Of a stretch of DNA of 64,000 nucleotides, positions 9,625 to 18,557 are shown piece by piece. The notes under the pieces are model-generated. The model had not been told where the DNA came from. It saw only the letters and a list, made by a program, of their open reading frames with translations, and searched no databases. The stretch comes from UBA2336 sp965227265 (lineage in GTDB: Bacteria; Bacteroidota; Bacteroidia; Cytophagales; Cyclobacteriaceae). The stretch lies in assembly GCA_965227265.1 (NCBI GenBank), contig OZ245738.1, positions 1,364,001 to 1,428,000 of the forward strand, given 5' to 3'. The position numbers and the translations under genes are program-made. Each line of letters starts with the position of its first letter. Position 1 is the first letter of the stretch.

Positions 9625-11292
9625 ATGCGAAATCTCATTGTTTTATTGTTTGTTCTGCTCGCGTTTCAGCCTGACAACGCGAAGGCACAGGCAAAACTTG
9701 AAAACGATTTCATTTTACGCGCAATGAAGGATGAACTTACGCGGAATGTTAACGAACTAAAATTACCAGGGCACAGCAAACCATTCTTCATTATGTATGG
9801 GATCAGCAACCTGCGATCGTATTCAATTTCGGGAACGTTAGGCGCTATCCTTCGTGTTGACGACATACCGTATCGTGAAAAAAATACGATGCGTATTCTG
9901 GTAGGAGATTATGAATTTAACGATGAGAGCCTGGAGGATGACTTAACCAGTTCGCCTTCACTACGGGAGATTGCATTACCCATCGATGCAGACTATGCGG
10001 GCATCAGGCGGGCACTTTGGTCCACCACAGACAATGTGTATCGAAATGCCGCCAAGCATTTTGCAAACCACCAGGAGACATTGAGCGAGATGAAAAAATC
10101 GATTGACGAAATTCCGCATCGGAAATTTGGTAGGGTTGCACCGAGCCGCATCATTTCCGATTCCGTAACTTTTTCATTCGATAAAGCAGGGTGGGAGCAA
10201 AAAGTTAAAAAGCTCTCAGCCCTTTTTCTGAACAAACCGCAAATCACCAATTCAGCCGTAATGATTCAGTGTGTGCAAGGTTATCAATACCTGGCTAACA
10301 CAGAAGGAACTCTTGCACGTACGCCTCAACAGTTTGTTGTGTTTATCGCGATGGCACAGATGAAAAATACTGCCGATGAATTTGAATCGCGCCAGGTTTT
10401 TCATGTTGCCCGGGTTCAGGAAGAACTTCCTTCTGAGCAAAAGCTTGAAGCAGAAGTTATTGAAATGATTCGTAGTCTGGAGAAAGTGGGACTGGATGAA
10501 AAATTTAATGATGACTATTCTGGCCCTGTACTGCTAATTGGAGAAGCGGCAAGTGATTTCCTGACAAGTTCCTTAGTTTCAGAGCATGAAGGCATCATGG
10601 CGAGCGATAACATTCAAAAGCTTAAAGGTTATCAATATACAGATCCAGAATCTGCTTTGGATCTAAAAATTGGAAAAACAATTACCAGCACGAGCATGAC
10701 TGTCAAAGCAAAACCAAGATTAAAGTCATACAATGGTGTTTCTCTTCTAGGGTCGTATGAAATTGATGCTGAGGGTGTCGTTCCTCCTGAGGAACTCATA
10801 ATTATCGAAAAAGGTGTTTTAAAAACACTGCTAAATAATCGCACGATAACACATCCGTCTCAAACGGCTAATGGTTTCGCTTCCGGGCCGGGTGTATTGG
10901 AGATAACTTTTTCGGGTAAGGACACTGAGAAAATCCTCAAGGAAAAACTGATTAAAAAAGCTAAAGAAGAAGGTCTGGACTATGCCATAATCGTTCGCGA
11001 GGCAAGTACATCGTATGGCCCGCAGACTATATACAAGGTTTCGCTAGCCGATGGGTCTGAAACATTAGTTCGAAATACGCGACTTGGATTCTCAAATTTG
11101 AAATCGTTAAAGAAAATTATGGCTACTTCTGCTGACTATATAGTTGACAATCGCTCAGGTCTCGACTTGAATCAGCCATTATCAGTTATTGCCCCACGAT
11201 GTGTATTGATTGAAGAATTGGAAATTACTGCGTTTGGAATGCCCTCGTTAAAGCAAGATGAATTCGTTCCAAGCCCGCTATCGAAGAAATAA
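9625..11292 (+). CDS. Exported TldE/PmbA-like partner lacking the HExxxH motif
   Basis: The ATG at 9625 gives a clean leader (MRNLIVLLFVLLAF... ending A-K-A-Q-A) and 555 residues; a TTG eight codons earlier would add a polar extension and is less likely. It aligns along its length with the preceding protein: Y-S-G-P-V-L-L here matches Y-T-G-P-A-I-L there. Sixteen residues after that tyrosine the metal motif H-E-I-F-G-H is replaced by T-S-S-L-V-S, so neither histidine nor the glutamate remains. TldE in the cytoplasmic TldD/E complex also lacks the metal motif, so this is probably the structural partner of a secreted heterodimer. Coexpression follows from the 25-base gap. A degenerate, unrelated function is the alternative. 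Confidence 0.82.
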   Translation: MRNLIVLLFVLLAFQPDNAKAQAKLENDFILRAMKDELTRNVNELKLPGHSKPFFIMYGISNLRSYSISGTLGAILRVDDIPYREKNTMRILVGDYEFNDESLEDDLTSSPSLREIALPIDADYAGIRRALWSTTDNVYRNAAKHFANHQETLSEMKKSIDEIPHRKFGRVAPSRIISDSVTFSFDKAGWEQKVKKLSALFLNKPQITNSAVMIQCVQGYQYLANTEGTLARTPQQFVVFIAMAQMKNTADEFESRQVFHVARVQEELPSEQKLEAEVIEMIRSLEKVGLDEKFNDDYSGPVLLIGEAASDFLTSSLVSEHEGIMASDNIQKLKGYQYTDPESALDLKIGKTITSTSMTVKAKPRLKSYNGVSLLGSYEIDAEGVVPPEELIIIEKGVLKTLLNNRTITHPSQTANGFASGPGVLEITFSGKDTEKILKEKLIKKAKEEGLDYAIIVREASTSYGPQTIYKVSLADGSETLVRNTRLGFSNLKSLKKIMATSADYIVDNRSGLDLNQPLSVIAPRCVLIEELEITAFGMPSLKQDEFVPSPLSKK

Positions 11293-11300
11293 ATGAAGTG

Positions 11301-13298
11301 TTAATTGATAGGCAGTCTTACACTAAACGTTGAGCCATAGCCTTCCGTACTCTTAACTTCAATCGCGCCTTGCAATCTGTCAACGGACCGTTTTAAGATG
11401 TAAAGGCCCAGACCAGTTCCGTTAGCACGTTGGGTTGCGCGGTAAAACATATCAAACACTTTGTGCTGATGCTCTTTAGGAATACCATGACCGTTATCTT
11501 CCACTTCCAGCACAAGCCAGCGTGATTCGGGTTTTACTCGGATGGTAACGTACGGTTCATGCTCACGTGAATATTTGACTGAATTTTCAATAAGATTCTG
11601 AATAATGGCTTGTAATAAAATCCACTCGCAATAAAATTCCAGTTCGTTTTCAATTTCCTTTGTAAAGGTAAGCTTGCTAAAATTGGGCATCTCATTCAAC
11701 GAACCAATGCACTCATCAATCATTTTATGAAAGTCAATTTTCTGCCGAGGAAGATCAGTGTGGTTGAGTGTAGTCAAATTAATCAATCCATCAATGATCC
11801 GATCAAGCCTGGCTGTTTGCTGATGCTGACGATGAATATATTCCATTGCTTGCGGGTCGGAGATTTCTCGTTTTGCAAGTGTCGACAACCCTAACAACGA
11901 AGAAACAGGCCCTCGTAAGTCATGCGAAATGCGATAGAAGAAAGCATCAAGTTCTGAGTTCTTATGCTGGATTATCTCTTTCTGACGTTGAACAGTCTCC
12001 AGTGTGTACTGAAGTTCTTCATTTATTTTGGAAAGTTCTTCTGTTCGTTCACTTACTTTACGTTCAAGTGTCTCTGTGGCATTTAACTGAATCTTCAGCG
12101 CATGAGCTTGTGCAGCTTCTTTTTCCTGTTTGAATCTACGGTACATATCGCCCAGTGCAAAGGCTAGTATGGTTGTCTCCATAGCTGCACCGATCTCTAC
12201 AAAATGCGTAGTGAGGAAATTAAAATCAAACACTCCGCTGTTACGAAGCGTAAGCAGTAATCCTCCGATCAGGTAAATTGACCAGGCGGCAATAAAATAG
12301 GTGGCGATCTTGTTTCCTTTAATCCGGCAAACAATTCCAGCCGTCATGTATAAAATCACACCTAATGTAATGAGGTTATTACCTGCAGAAACCAGCACTT
12401 TTGAGTACACAAGAATGTTGGCGATTATACCTAATGGAATAAGTGCCAGCAACGCATAGTACATCACTTTTGAATACCGTTTTACATCAAGAAATGAAAT
12501 GGTGAAGATGGCTACAAAGATTGCCTGAACACCAAGTGTCATTCGTCCTGCATAGAAATTTAGTAGCGGATGTTCCGGCCAAAAGTATTTTCCTCCGTAT
12601 CCCGAGGCTGCTGAGAAAATGAAGAACGTACCAATGATTGTGAAAATGTATAGCAAGTAGTTCATCTGCCGTAAAGAGAGATAGATGAATAAGTTATAAA
12701 GAAACATTACGGTCAGGATGCCGAAGAAAATTCCATAACCGATATCTTCAATTCTTGTTTTTTCATAGAACGTTTCTTTTTCCATTATGTATAGCGGAAA
12801 AGTTTTGGGGCTAGCACCTGTTATGTTGATGAAAACTGTAGATGTTGAGTCTGAACCAAACGTTAATGGAAGAACGTGTGCGGTATGCTGAACTTCCCGA
12901 ACACTTTGAGGTCGGTAATAACCCGATTGAGAATGCCGCCTGACATCATTCGTCAACTCATAAAAATCAACATACTCGAGAAAGGGTGCAGGAATATCTA
13001 AATACCAATGTGCGTTAGGAAAATTAGTTCGCATCTTGAGCTTGAGCCAGATCGATGATCGCTCATAGCCGAATACAAGGTTTCCTTTGCGCTTGAAGTT
13101 GCCTTTAAAATTGTCTTGCGAAACCTGATCAATACCCAGCGTATTCGTACTGTCGATAAAAACAAACGTACTTGAATCAAGTCGGTATTTTGCCTGAAGA
13201 TCCGATAGTAGTACAGGTGTTTGAGCATTCACCTGAATGGAGCCAAAAAGATGAAATGAAATGCAGCATGTTGCGAGCAAGAAACGAATCAACTGCAT
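11301..13298 (-). CDS. 7TMR-DISM sensor histidine kinase
   Basis: 665 residues. A signal peptide (ends V-N-A-Q) precedes a periplasmic 7TMR-DISM extracellular domain (~30-165), then seven predicted membrane helices (~185-390), a coiled coil (~395-450), a HisKA domain with phosphoacceptor H459 in S-H-D-L-R-G-P, and an HATPase domain with N-S-V-K-Y-S (N box), D-N-G-H-G-I (G1) and G-T-G-L-G-L (G2) motifs. It should sense a soluble ligand, possibly a carbohydrate, and autophosphorylate. No response regulator is adjacent; the nearest is a lone receiver at 15249, about 2 kb away on the other strand. The gene converges on the TldD/E pair with an 8-base gap and no obvious terminator. Confidence 0.92.
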   Translation of the reverse strand: MQLIRFLLATCCISFHLFGSIQVNAQTPVLLSDLQAKYRLDSSTFVFIDSTNTLGIDQVSQDNFKGNFKRKGNLVFGYERSSIWLKLKMRTNFPNAHWYLDIPAPFLEYVDFYELTNDVRRHSQSGYYRPQSVREVQHTAHVLPLTFGSDSTSTVFINITGASPKTFPLYIMEKETFYEKTRIEDIGYGIFFGILTVMFLYNLFIYLSLRQMNYLLYIFTIIGTFFIFSAASGYGGKYFWPEHPLLNFYAGRMTLGVQAIFVAIFTISFLDVKRYSKVMYYALLALIPLGIIANILVYSKVLVSAGNNLITLGVILYMTAGIVCRIKGNKIATYFIAAWSIYLIGGLLLTLRNSGVFDFNFLTTHFVEIGAAMETTILAFALGDMYRRFKQEKEAAQAHALKIQLNATETLERKVSERTEELSKINEELQYTLETVQRQKEIIQHKNSELDAFFYRISHDLRGPVSSLLGLSTLAKREISDPQAMEYIHRQHQQTARLDRIIDGLINLTTLNHTDLPRQKIDFHKMIDECIGSLNEMPNFSKLTFTKEIENELEFYCEWILLQAIIQNLIENSVKYSREHEPYVTIRVKPESRWLVLEVEDNGHGIPKEHQHKVFDMFYRATQRANGTGLGLYILKRSVDRLQGAIEVKSTEGYGSTFSVRLPIN

Positions 13299-13364
13299 TA
13301 CCAGGGCTTAGGTCAAACAGTAAAAGTAACGAAATAGAACTTTACACGAAGCGTTAGGTAGGTT

Positions 13365-13781
13365 TTAATCTTCGGGAACGATTGTCCCGTAATCTATAAA
13401 GAGTTCTTCTCCTGAACGGATGTCTCGTAAGGCTTCAAAGTACTCACCCTCATTGATCGAACAGATGTTAGGCTCATCCGAATGATTCAGAAAATGTGAG
13501 AGGTCAAGTTTTTTAAAACCTTTCCCGGGAACGAAATAGTTCATCTGCTCATCATACAAACAGTAATTATGCACCAGAAATTTTGCATGAAAGGGGAGTG
13601 CATCAACTTCTTGCTGTGAGAATAATATCCACTTGTCATCCGGGTCAGGCTTGCTGAACATATCCCGGCAACCTTTCGGAATATCGCGCAATGCAATTAC
13701 GCCTGTGCCTGCTGTTGCAGACGGTTTAAGCATCACATAGGTATTGTCTGATAATTCTTCAAGCAACTGCGCCTTATTCAT
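13365..13781 (-). CDS. SET domain protein (putative protein-lysine methyltransferase)
   Basis: 138 residues, no signal peptide. The SET core is recognisable: G-T-G-V-I-A-L-R-D-I near the N-terminus, N-H-S-D-E-P-N in the middle (family pattern NHSxxPN, SAM and substrate binding) and G-E-E-L-F-I-D-Y-G at the C-terminus with the catalytic-type tyrosine. Short stand-alone SET proteins of this size occur in many bacteria and are presumed to methylate lysines in cytoplasmic proteins. No pre- or post-SET cysteine clusters are present. It lies 66 bases upstream of the histidine kinase on the same strand and may be cotranscribed with it. The target protein is unknown. Confidence 0.82.
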   Translation of the reverse strand: MNKAQLLEELSDNTYVMLKPSATAGTGVIALRDIPKGCRDMFSKPDPDDKWILFSQQEVDALPFHAKFLVHNYCLYDEQMNYFVPGKGFKKLDLSHFLNHSDEPNICSINEGEYFEALRDIRSGEELFIDYGTIVPED

Positions 13782-13902
13782 AATATCGGTAACTCAGCCG
13801 CAAAGCTAATCTAAGCTGGCAAAAGTCCTGAGAAAATTTTCCTTCGTCATAATGCAGTCCAACTTTGATGATTGCAGTATATTTCGCGCCTGATAGTTAA
13901 TT

Positions 13903-14508
13903 ATGCAACCAAAATTCCCGCACGACCGAGTTGTTTTCTTTAGCGATGCCGTATTCGCTATCGCCATTACGCTTCTGGTGATTGAAATCAAAATCCCAAC
14001 GCACGATCAAATTGAAGCGATTGGTATGTCAGGTGTGCTATCGCATCTGATTCCACTATTCATTGGTTTCCTGATCAGCTTTCTGGTTACTGGATTGTTT
14101 TGGCGTTGGCACCTTATCCTGATGGGGTTTGTTAAGCACATTGATAACAAATTAGTATGGCTAAACATCTGGTTGCTGTTGTTTGTTGCTTTACTTCCAT
14201 TCTCATCAGGCTTTTATTCTGAATATTTTAATTTGAATGCTACTTTTTTCTTGTATTGCACAGACTTGGCCTGTATCGGATTTTTTAGCTACCTGATGAC
14301 AGCTTATGTGGTGAAGAAAGAAAATCTTGCAGAAACACTTGGCAAAGTTCAGGCGCGGTGGATGAAACAGCGCGCGCTTATTGTGCCCATTGTTTTTTTA
14401 CTTTGTATTCCGATGACATTTATTTTTCCATGGGCAGGCAGACTCGGGTTTTTGCTGATCTTTATCCTGCAATTTGCCGGAGGCAGATATTACAAGAATA
14501 AGAAGTAA
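13903..14508 (+). CDS. TMEM175/DUF1211-family potassium channel-like protein
   Basis: 201 residues with about six hydrophobic helices. The first helix has the family hallmark R-V-V-F-F-S-D-A-V-F-A-I-A-I-T (R-x-x-x-F-S-D), which forms the pore in TMEM175 channels; bacterial members are tetrameric leak-type K+ channels. It ends with a short lysine-rich tail. It stands alone between divergent and same-strand neighbours, with no regulatory partner visible. Channel function and selectivity are inferred from the family; the FSD signature and hydrophobicity are seen directly. Confidence 0.85.
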   Translation: MQPKFPHDRVVFFSDAVFAIAITLLVIEIKIPTHDQIEAIGMSGVLSHLIPLFIGFLISFLVTGLFWRWHLILMGFVKHIDNKLVWLNIWLLLFVALLPFSSGFYSEYFNLNATFFLYCTDLACIGFFSYLMTAYVVKKENLAETLGKVQARWMKQRALIVPIVFLLCIPMTFIFPWAGRLGFLLIFILQFAGGRYYKNKK

Positions 14509-14571
14509 GCAATCGGATTTTTATTACCGGTGTGTGAGTTTATATTGTAGCCATACTTAACGCATATAGTT

Positions 14572-15108
14572 ATGAAACGATTATTTTCAGTGATCCTTTT
14601 CGGATTAACGACTACTATTCTCTCTGCCCAAACCTTTACACTCAAAAGTAATGAGGTTGGCGGTCAGGCAACACAAAAACAATTTGCCAATGTGTTCGGA
14701 TGCAAGGGTGAAAATGTTTCTCCCCAGCTTTCCTGGGAAAACCCACCGGCTGGAACTCAAAGTTTTGCCGTAACCATTTATGATAAAGATGCTCCAACAG
14801 GAAGTGGTTTTTGGCACTGGGTGATTTTCAACATTCCTGCAGATACAAAAGAGCTTAAATCCGGAGCAGGGGATGTTTCAAAAGGTCTTGCTCCTAAAGG
14901 CACGATTCAGGTTAAAAATGATGCAGGCATTCAAGGCTACGTTGGACCATGTCCGCCTCCTGGTGCGCCACATGAATATCTGATTACGGTATTTGCACTC
15001 AAAGGCAAGCTTGATCTTGATCAAAATGCAACACCAGCATATGTTGGTTTCAACCTTTCTTTCCAGGTGATTGAAAAAGCATCCATTGTGATGTACGGAC
15101 AGCGATAA
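14572..15108 (+). CDS. YbhB/YbcL-family (PEBP, Raf-kinase-inhibitor-like) exported protein
   Basis: 178 residues with a signal peptide (MKRLFSVILFG... ending L-S-A-Q), unlike cytoplasmic E. coli YbhB but like periplasmic YbcL. PEBP motifs are clear: N-V-S-P-Q-L-S-W near the start, D-K-D-A-P-T-G-S-G-F-W-H-W-V-I-F-N-I in the middle (ligand pocket with D-x-D-A-P and H-W), and G-P-C-P-P-P-G-x-P-H-E-Y towards the end. The family binds small anionic ligands or phospholipid head groups; no enzymatic role is established. A strong terminator follows 22 bases after the stop, so the transcript ends here. Confidence 0.92.
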   Translation: MKRLFSVILFGLTTTILSAQTFTLKSNEVGGQATQKQFANVFGCKGENVSPQLSWENPPAGTQSFAVTIYDKDAPTGSGFWHWVIFNIPADTKELKSGAGDVSKGLAPKGTIQVKNDAGIQGYVGPCPPPGAPHEYLITVFALKGKLDLDQNATPAYVGFNLSFQVIEKASIVMYGQR

Positions 15109-15130
15109 TAACTAACTCTCTTACAATCAA

Positions 15131-15162
15131 AACCGTAACCCATCGTGTTACGGTTTTTTTTA
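15131..15162 (+). terminator. Rho-independent terminator after the PEBP gene
   Basis: AACCGTAAC at 15131-15139 pairs perfectly with GTTACGGTT at 15147-15155 around a 7-base loop, followed by an uninterrupted T run. Confidence 0.9.
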
Positions 15163-15248
15163 TTTTTAAGAAAGGAGTATAATCTACACTTCAACTTCAT
15201 GAATTTTACTAACTTGTAAAGTCCATGGAGAGGCTTTATTAATTTCGC

Positions 15249-15632
15249 ATGAAGAATGTTTTACTCGTAGATGATGACAGCACATTTCAATTCATCGGCA
15301 AGGCGTTGCTGAAATATGTTGGTGTGCCGCCAGAGAACATTCAATCGGCCCTCAGCGGAAAGCATGCTATGGATCTCTTAACAACATTCTACACTTCCGG
15401 AAAATCTCTTCCCGACCTGATTTTACTTGACCTGAACATGCCTATTATGGACGGCTTCGGATTTCTGGATGCTTTTAATAAGCTTGAACATCCCGAAAAG
15501 AACAAAGCAAAGATTATTGTATTAACATCTTCCCACAATTCGGCAGACATGGAACGCGTTCGTCAATTTGGCGTAACAAAATACATGACCAAGCCTTTGC
15601 AGGAAGAAGATCTGCGGGCGGAACTAGCCTAA
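15249..15632 (+). CDS. Single-domain response regulator (CheY-like)
   Basis: 127 residues, a receiver domain alone. It has the acidic pair in L-V-D-D-D at the N-terminus, the phosphoacceptor aspartate in L-L-D-L-N-M-P-I-M-D-G (~residue 60), a conserved T/S in V-L-T-S-S and lysine in M-T-K-P-L. There is no output domain, so it must act by protein interaction or as a phosphate relay. It closely resembles the receiver at 44621 (shared K-N-V-L-L-V-D-D-D start, L-D-L-N-M-P-I-M, F-N-K-L), pointing to paralogues of one family. No kinase is adjacent; the 7TMR-DISM kinase lies about 2 kb upstream on the opposite strand. Confidence 0.92.
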   Translation: MKNVLLVDDDSTFQFIGKALLKYVGVPPENIQSALSGKHAMDLLTTFYTSGKSLPDLILLDLNMPIMDGFGFLDAFNKLEHPEKNKAKIIVLTSSHNSADMERVRQFGVTKYMTKPLQEEDLRAELA

Positions 15633-15665
15633 AATTTATTAAACTCTCATTTGCAGCATCTTGAC

Positions 15666-15673
15666 TATCTTTG
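15666..15673 (+). promoter_or_regulatory. Bacteroidota-type -7 element (TATCTTTG)
   Basis: Exact match to the TAnnTTTG -7 consensus of the Bacteroidota primary sigma factor, 15 bases before the helicase ATG at 15689. No TTTG lies at the usual 19-21 bases upstream; a TTTG sits 12 bases away at 15650. The predicted leader would be very short. Confidence 0.5.
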
Positions 15674-15688
15674 CGGTTTGTTAAACGC

Positions 15689-17737
15689 ATGATCAACACT
15701 ACAGAGAAGGAAGAGCGGGAGTATTTAGAGCAGATCAGGGAGAAACTACTGCTGGCCATCAGACGTGCAGACGATAACGTAAAGCAATTTTCGGAAGAGC
15801 TTCGTCAAAACAAAGAATACATTCATGAGCACCAGTCGGGCATGGACGAAGCTGACATGGTCGCCTCAGAACAGTCCATTAACCGAATGGCTTTTTCCGG
15901 TGAAGGTGCTGTAGCACGTAAGCGCAAACTACTCAAACTGATTGATTCCCCTTACTTTGGCAGAATTGATTTCTTGCCCGAAGGAAACAGTGTGGAAGCT
16001 ATTTATATAGGTATCTATACTTTTTTCGATGAACTTGAACGTGCTAACCTGGTTCATGACTGGCGCGCACCGATCTCATCGATGTTCTATGACTATGAAC
16101 TTGGTGAAGCAACCTATCAAACACCATCCGGTAAAATTTCAGGCGAAATAACACTTAAGCGTCAGTACAAGATCAAAGACGGGAAAATGGAGTTCATGAT
16201 CGAGAATGCCGTGAACATCCATGACGAGGTTTTGCAGCAGGAGCTGAGCAAATCGGCAGACGACAAGATGAAGAACATTGTCGCCACCATTCAACGCGAC
16301 CAGAATGCCGTAATCCGGAATGAAACAACACCTGTTATGATCATCCAGGGAGTGGCGGGTTCCGGCAAAACAAGTATCGCGCTACACCGAATTGCTTTTT
16401 TACTGTACCGGTTTAGAGATGAAATCAGGGCGCGGGATATCCTCATTCTATCACCTAACAAAGTATTCTCTGATTACATCAGCAACGTATTGCCGGAGTT
16501 AGGAGAGGAGCATATCCCGGAAACGGGAATTGAAGATCTTGCCAATGAGCTGTTCGAGAACAAAGTTCAGTTTCAGACATTTTTTGAACAGGTTGCTTTG
16601 CTGCTTGAGCAACACGATGAAGAATACATCGAGCGGATAAAATTTAAAGCTTCATTTGATTTTTTAAGTTCACTCAATCGTTACCTCATTCACGTTGAGA
16701 ATAATTATTTTGATTTTACAGAACTTAAAGTTGGCAAGGTTATGCTGCCATTCCCGTTTATCCAGGAACGGTTTCGCGCCTATCACCGTATGCCACTGTT
16801 GAAGCGCTTTCCGGAAGTTGTGCGGGATGTTAGCAATCATTTGCGAAACATCGTTCAGCGTAAGCTTACCGGTGAGGAAAAAAATAAGATCTGGCAGGCG
16901 ATTCCACGCATGTTCAGGTTCAGTAATGCAGTTGAGCTGTATAAAGATTTTTATACCTGGATCGGTAAACCTGAAATGTTCCGGACTATGGCCGGGAGCA
17001 AGCTTGAGTTTAGTGATGTATTCCCATTGCTCTATTTCAAAATGCGACTTGAAGGCTACCAGGCACACGATCATGTAAAACATTTACTGATTGATGAAAT
17101 GCAGGATTATACTCCTGTACAATATGCCGTATTGGCGCGTTTGTTTAGTTGCAAAAAAACAATTCTGGGTGATGTTAGTCAAATGGTTAATCCTTACAGT
17201 GCGTCATCGGCTGAGGGTATTGAGCGTGTGTTTCCTCAAGGTGATGTCGTGAAACTGTTCAGAAGTTACCGTTCAACATTTGAGATCACAAAGTTTGCGC
17301 AGCAAATTTCCAGTAATCCGAACATCATTCCGATGGAACGGCATGGCGCGCAGCCGGAAGTACTGGGTTTTGGAAGTAATGAAGAAGAAATTGATGCGAT
17401 TAAAGAAATGATTGCTCAGTTTAAAAAATCTTCGCACCAGTCATTGGGGATCATTTGTAAAATCCAGGAGCAAGCTGAGTTTGTATTTGATACATTCCGC
17501 TCGCACGAGGTTCATTTGCTTTCACCTGACAGCTCCTCGTTTCATGAAGGCGTGATCATTACAACTGCTCACCTTGCGAAAGGGCTTGAGTTTGATGAAG
17601 TAATCATCCCGTTTGCTTCGGCAAAAAATTATCATACCGATGTTGACCGGAGTATGCTTTACATTGCCTGCACGCGGGCTATGCATCGGCTTTCACTTAT
17701 GTATACGAAGGAGCAAAGTGGATTTTTCCAAGCTTAG
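15689..17737 (+). CDS. HelD-like UvrD/Rep-superfamily helicase (putative RNA polymerase recycling factor)
   Basis: ATG at 15689 gives 682 residues; an upstream in-frame TTG (15671) overlaps the promoter element and is rejected. The N-terminus (~1-75) is a charged alpha-helical, probably coiled-coil arm (E-R-E-Y-L-E-Q-I-R-E-K). Walker A GVAGSGKT is at 221-228, followed by S-x-A-L-H-R. A D-E-M-Q-D-Y Walker B and a C-terminal T-A-H-L-A-K-G-L-E-F-D block plus Y-I-A-C-T-R-A motif complete the superfamily 1 helicase set. The N-terminal arm plus split helicase matches HelD, which in Gram-positives pulls RNA polymerase off DNA. Cytoplasmic. That this homologue recycles RNA polymerase rather than acting as helicase IV is inference. 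Confidence 0.83.
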   Translation: MINTTEKEEREYLEQIREKLLLAIRRADDNVKQFSEELRQNKEYIHEHQSGMDEADMVASEQSINRMAFSGEGAVARKRKLLKLIDSPYFGRIDFLPEGNSVEAIYIGIYTFFDELERANLVHDWRAPISSMFYDYELGEATYQTPSGKISGEITLKRQYKIKDGKMEFMIENAVNIHDEVLQQELSKSADDKMKNIVATIQRDQNAVIRNETTPVMIIQGVAGSGKTSIALHRIAFLLYRFRDEIRARDILILSPNKVFSDYISNVLPELGEEHIPETGIEDLANELFENKVQFQTFFEQVALLLEQHDEEYIERIKFKASFDFLSSLNRYLIHVENNYFDFTELKVGKVMLPFPFIQERFRAYHRMPLLKRFPEVVRDVSNHLRNIVQRKLTGEEKNKIWQAIPRMFRFSNAVELYKDFYTWIGKPEMFRTMAGSKLEFSDVFPLLYFKMRLEGYQAHDHVKHLLIDEMQDYTPVQYAVLARLFSCKKTILGDVSQMVNPYSASSAEGIERVFPQGDVVKLFRSYRSTFEITKFAQQISSNPNIIPMERHGAQPEVLGFGSNEEEIDAIKEMIAQFKKSSHQSLGIICKIQEQAEFVFDTFRSHEVHLLSPDSSSFHEGVIITTAHLAKGLEFDEVIIPFASAKNYHTDVDRSMLYIACTRAMHRLSLMYTKEQSGFFQA

Positions 17738-17745
17738 TATAGGAT

Positions 17746-18444
17746 ATGTTAAAAACGGTTGACCTGACTAATACATTGCACATATTCCAAGCAAGGCTTT
17801 CTGGATTTATTTTGTTGCTCAACGATGAATCAGCAACATTCCGGGTATCTAGTATACTTAGTTACAAAACCCTTGTCTTTAAAATTGAAAGGAATGAGTC
17901 TCTATACGTGCAAGCCACATTTCAGTATGATGAAAAAACTTCATCGCTAACAGATTTATATTCCAAGGATTCCAACGTTGAAGCTTTATTAGCACCACAC
18001 TTTAAAAGCATAATTTCATCCACCCCTGAACATTTGATTGCTACTGAGAACTATGAACCACTTTCTGAAGGGGTGAGTATCTATTTGAAGATCGCTGAAT
18101 CGATTGCAAAACAAGCATACTTGTGCACATCGGGAGATGATTATAGTCCAGGATATTTTAGTAAGATCGTATTGAACGCTGAAGGGGTTTTATTAGAACA
18201 AATCAATTATAAAAATTCACGTTCGCTCGCACACAAGGAGGATTATTCATTACGCGATCTAACCTTCTTTATTCCTTATGATCTTCAAAAATTGGGAAAG
18301 GCTGGGTTTGAAGACGAATATATTGGTGCGATGCGTATTAGTTTTTCAGACCGGTCATCCGCAAACAATAGAAATTGTGGTGATAAAATTCGACTGCAAA
18401 TTGATGCTGAACGAATGAATTTTAATGCCAGCACAATTAACTAG
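17746..18444 (+). CDS. Hypothetical protein downstream of the HelD-like helicase
   Basis: 232 residues, not recognised. It has no signal peptide or membrane helix, is mixed alpha/beta, and has no obvious catalytic motif. It begins 8 bases after the helicase stop with an AGGA-like site just upstream, so it is probably cotranslated from the same mRNA. The C-terminal part has an S-L-R-D-L-T-F-F-I-P-Y segment and ends with an ordinary hydrophilic tail. Composition does not differ visibly from its neighbours. A role linked to the helicase is suggested only by position. Confidence 0.6.
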   Translation: MLKTVDLTNTLHIFQARLSGFILLLNDESATFRVSSILSYKTLVFKIERNESLYVQATFQYDEKTSSLTDLYSKDSNVEALLAPHFKSIISSTPEHLIATENYEPLSEGVSIYLKIAESIAKQAYLCTSGDDYSPGYFSKIVLNAEGVLLEQINYKNSRSLAHKEDYSLRDLTFFIPYDLQKLGKAGFEDEYIGAMRISFSDRSSANNRNCGDKIRLQIDAERMNFNASTIN

Positions 18445-18557
18445 CTTGTTCCTTAATGGCGCTAACTTCAACTTATCTTATTTAAAGACTCAGCATCCCA
18501 CAATGTTGTTAATCGTAAGTATTTTAGCGTAGCTTCCGCATCATCTGATTATTAGAC

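Noticed and set aside
16670..17083. 137-codon minus-strand frame
   Set aside because: Lies fully inside the HelD-like helicase, which has clear motifs in the other strand.
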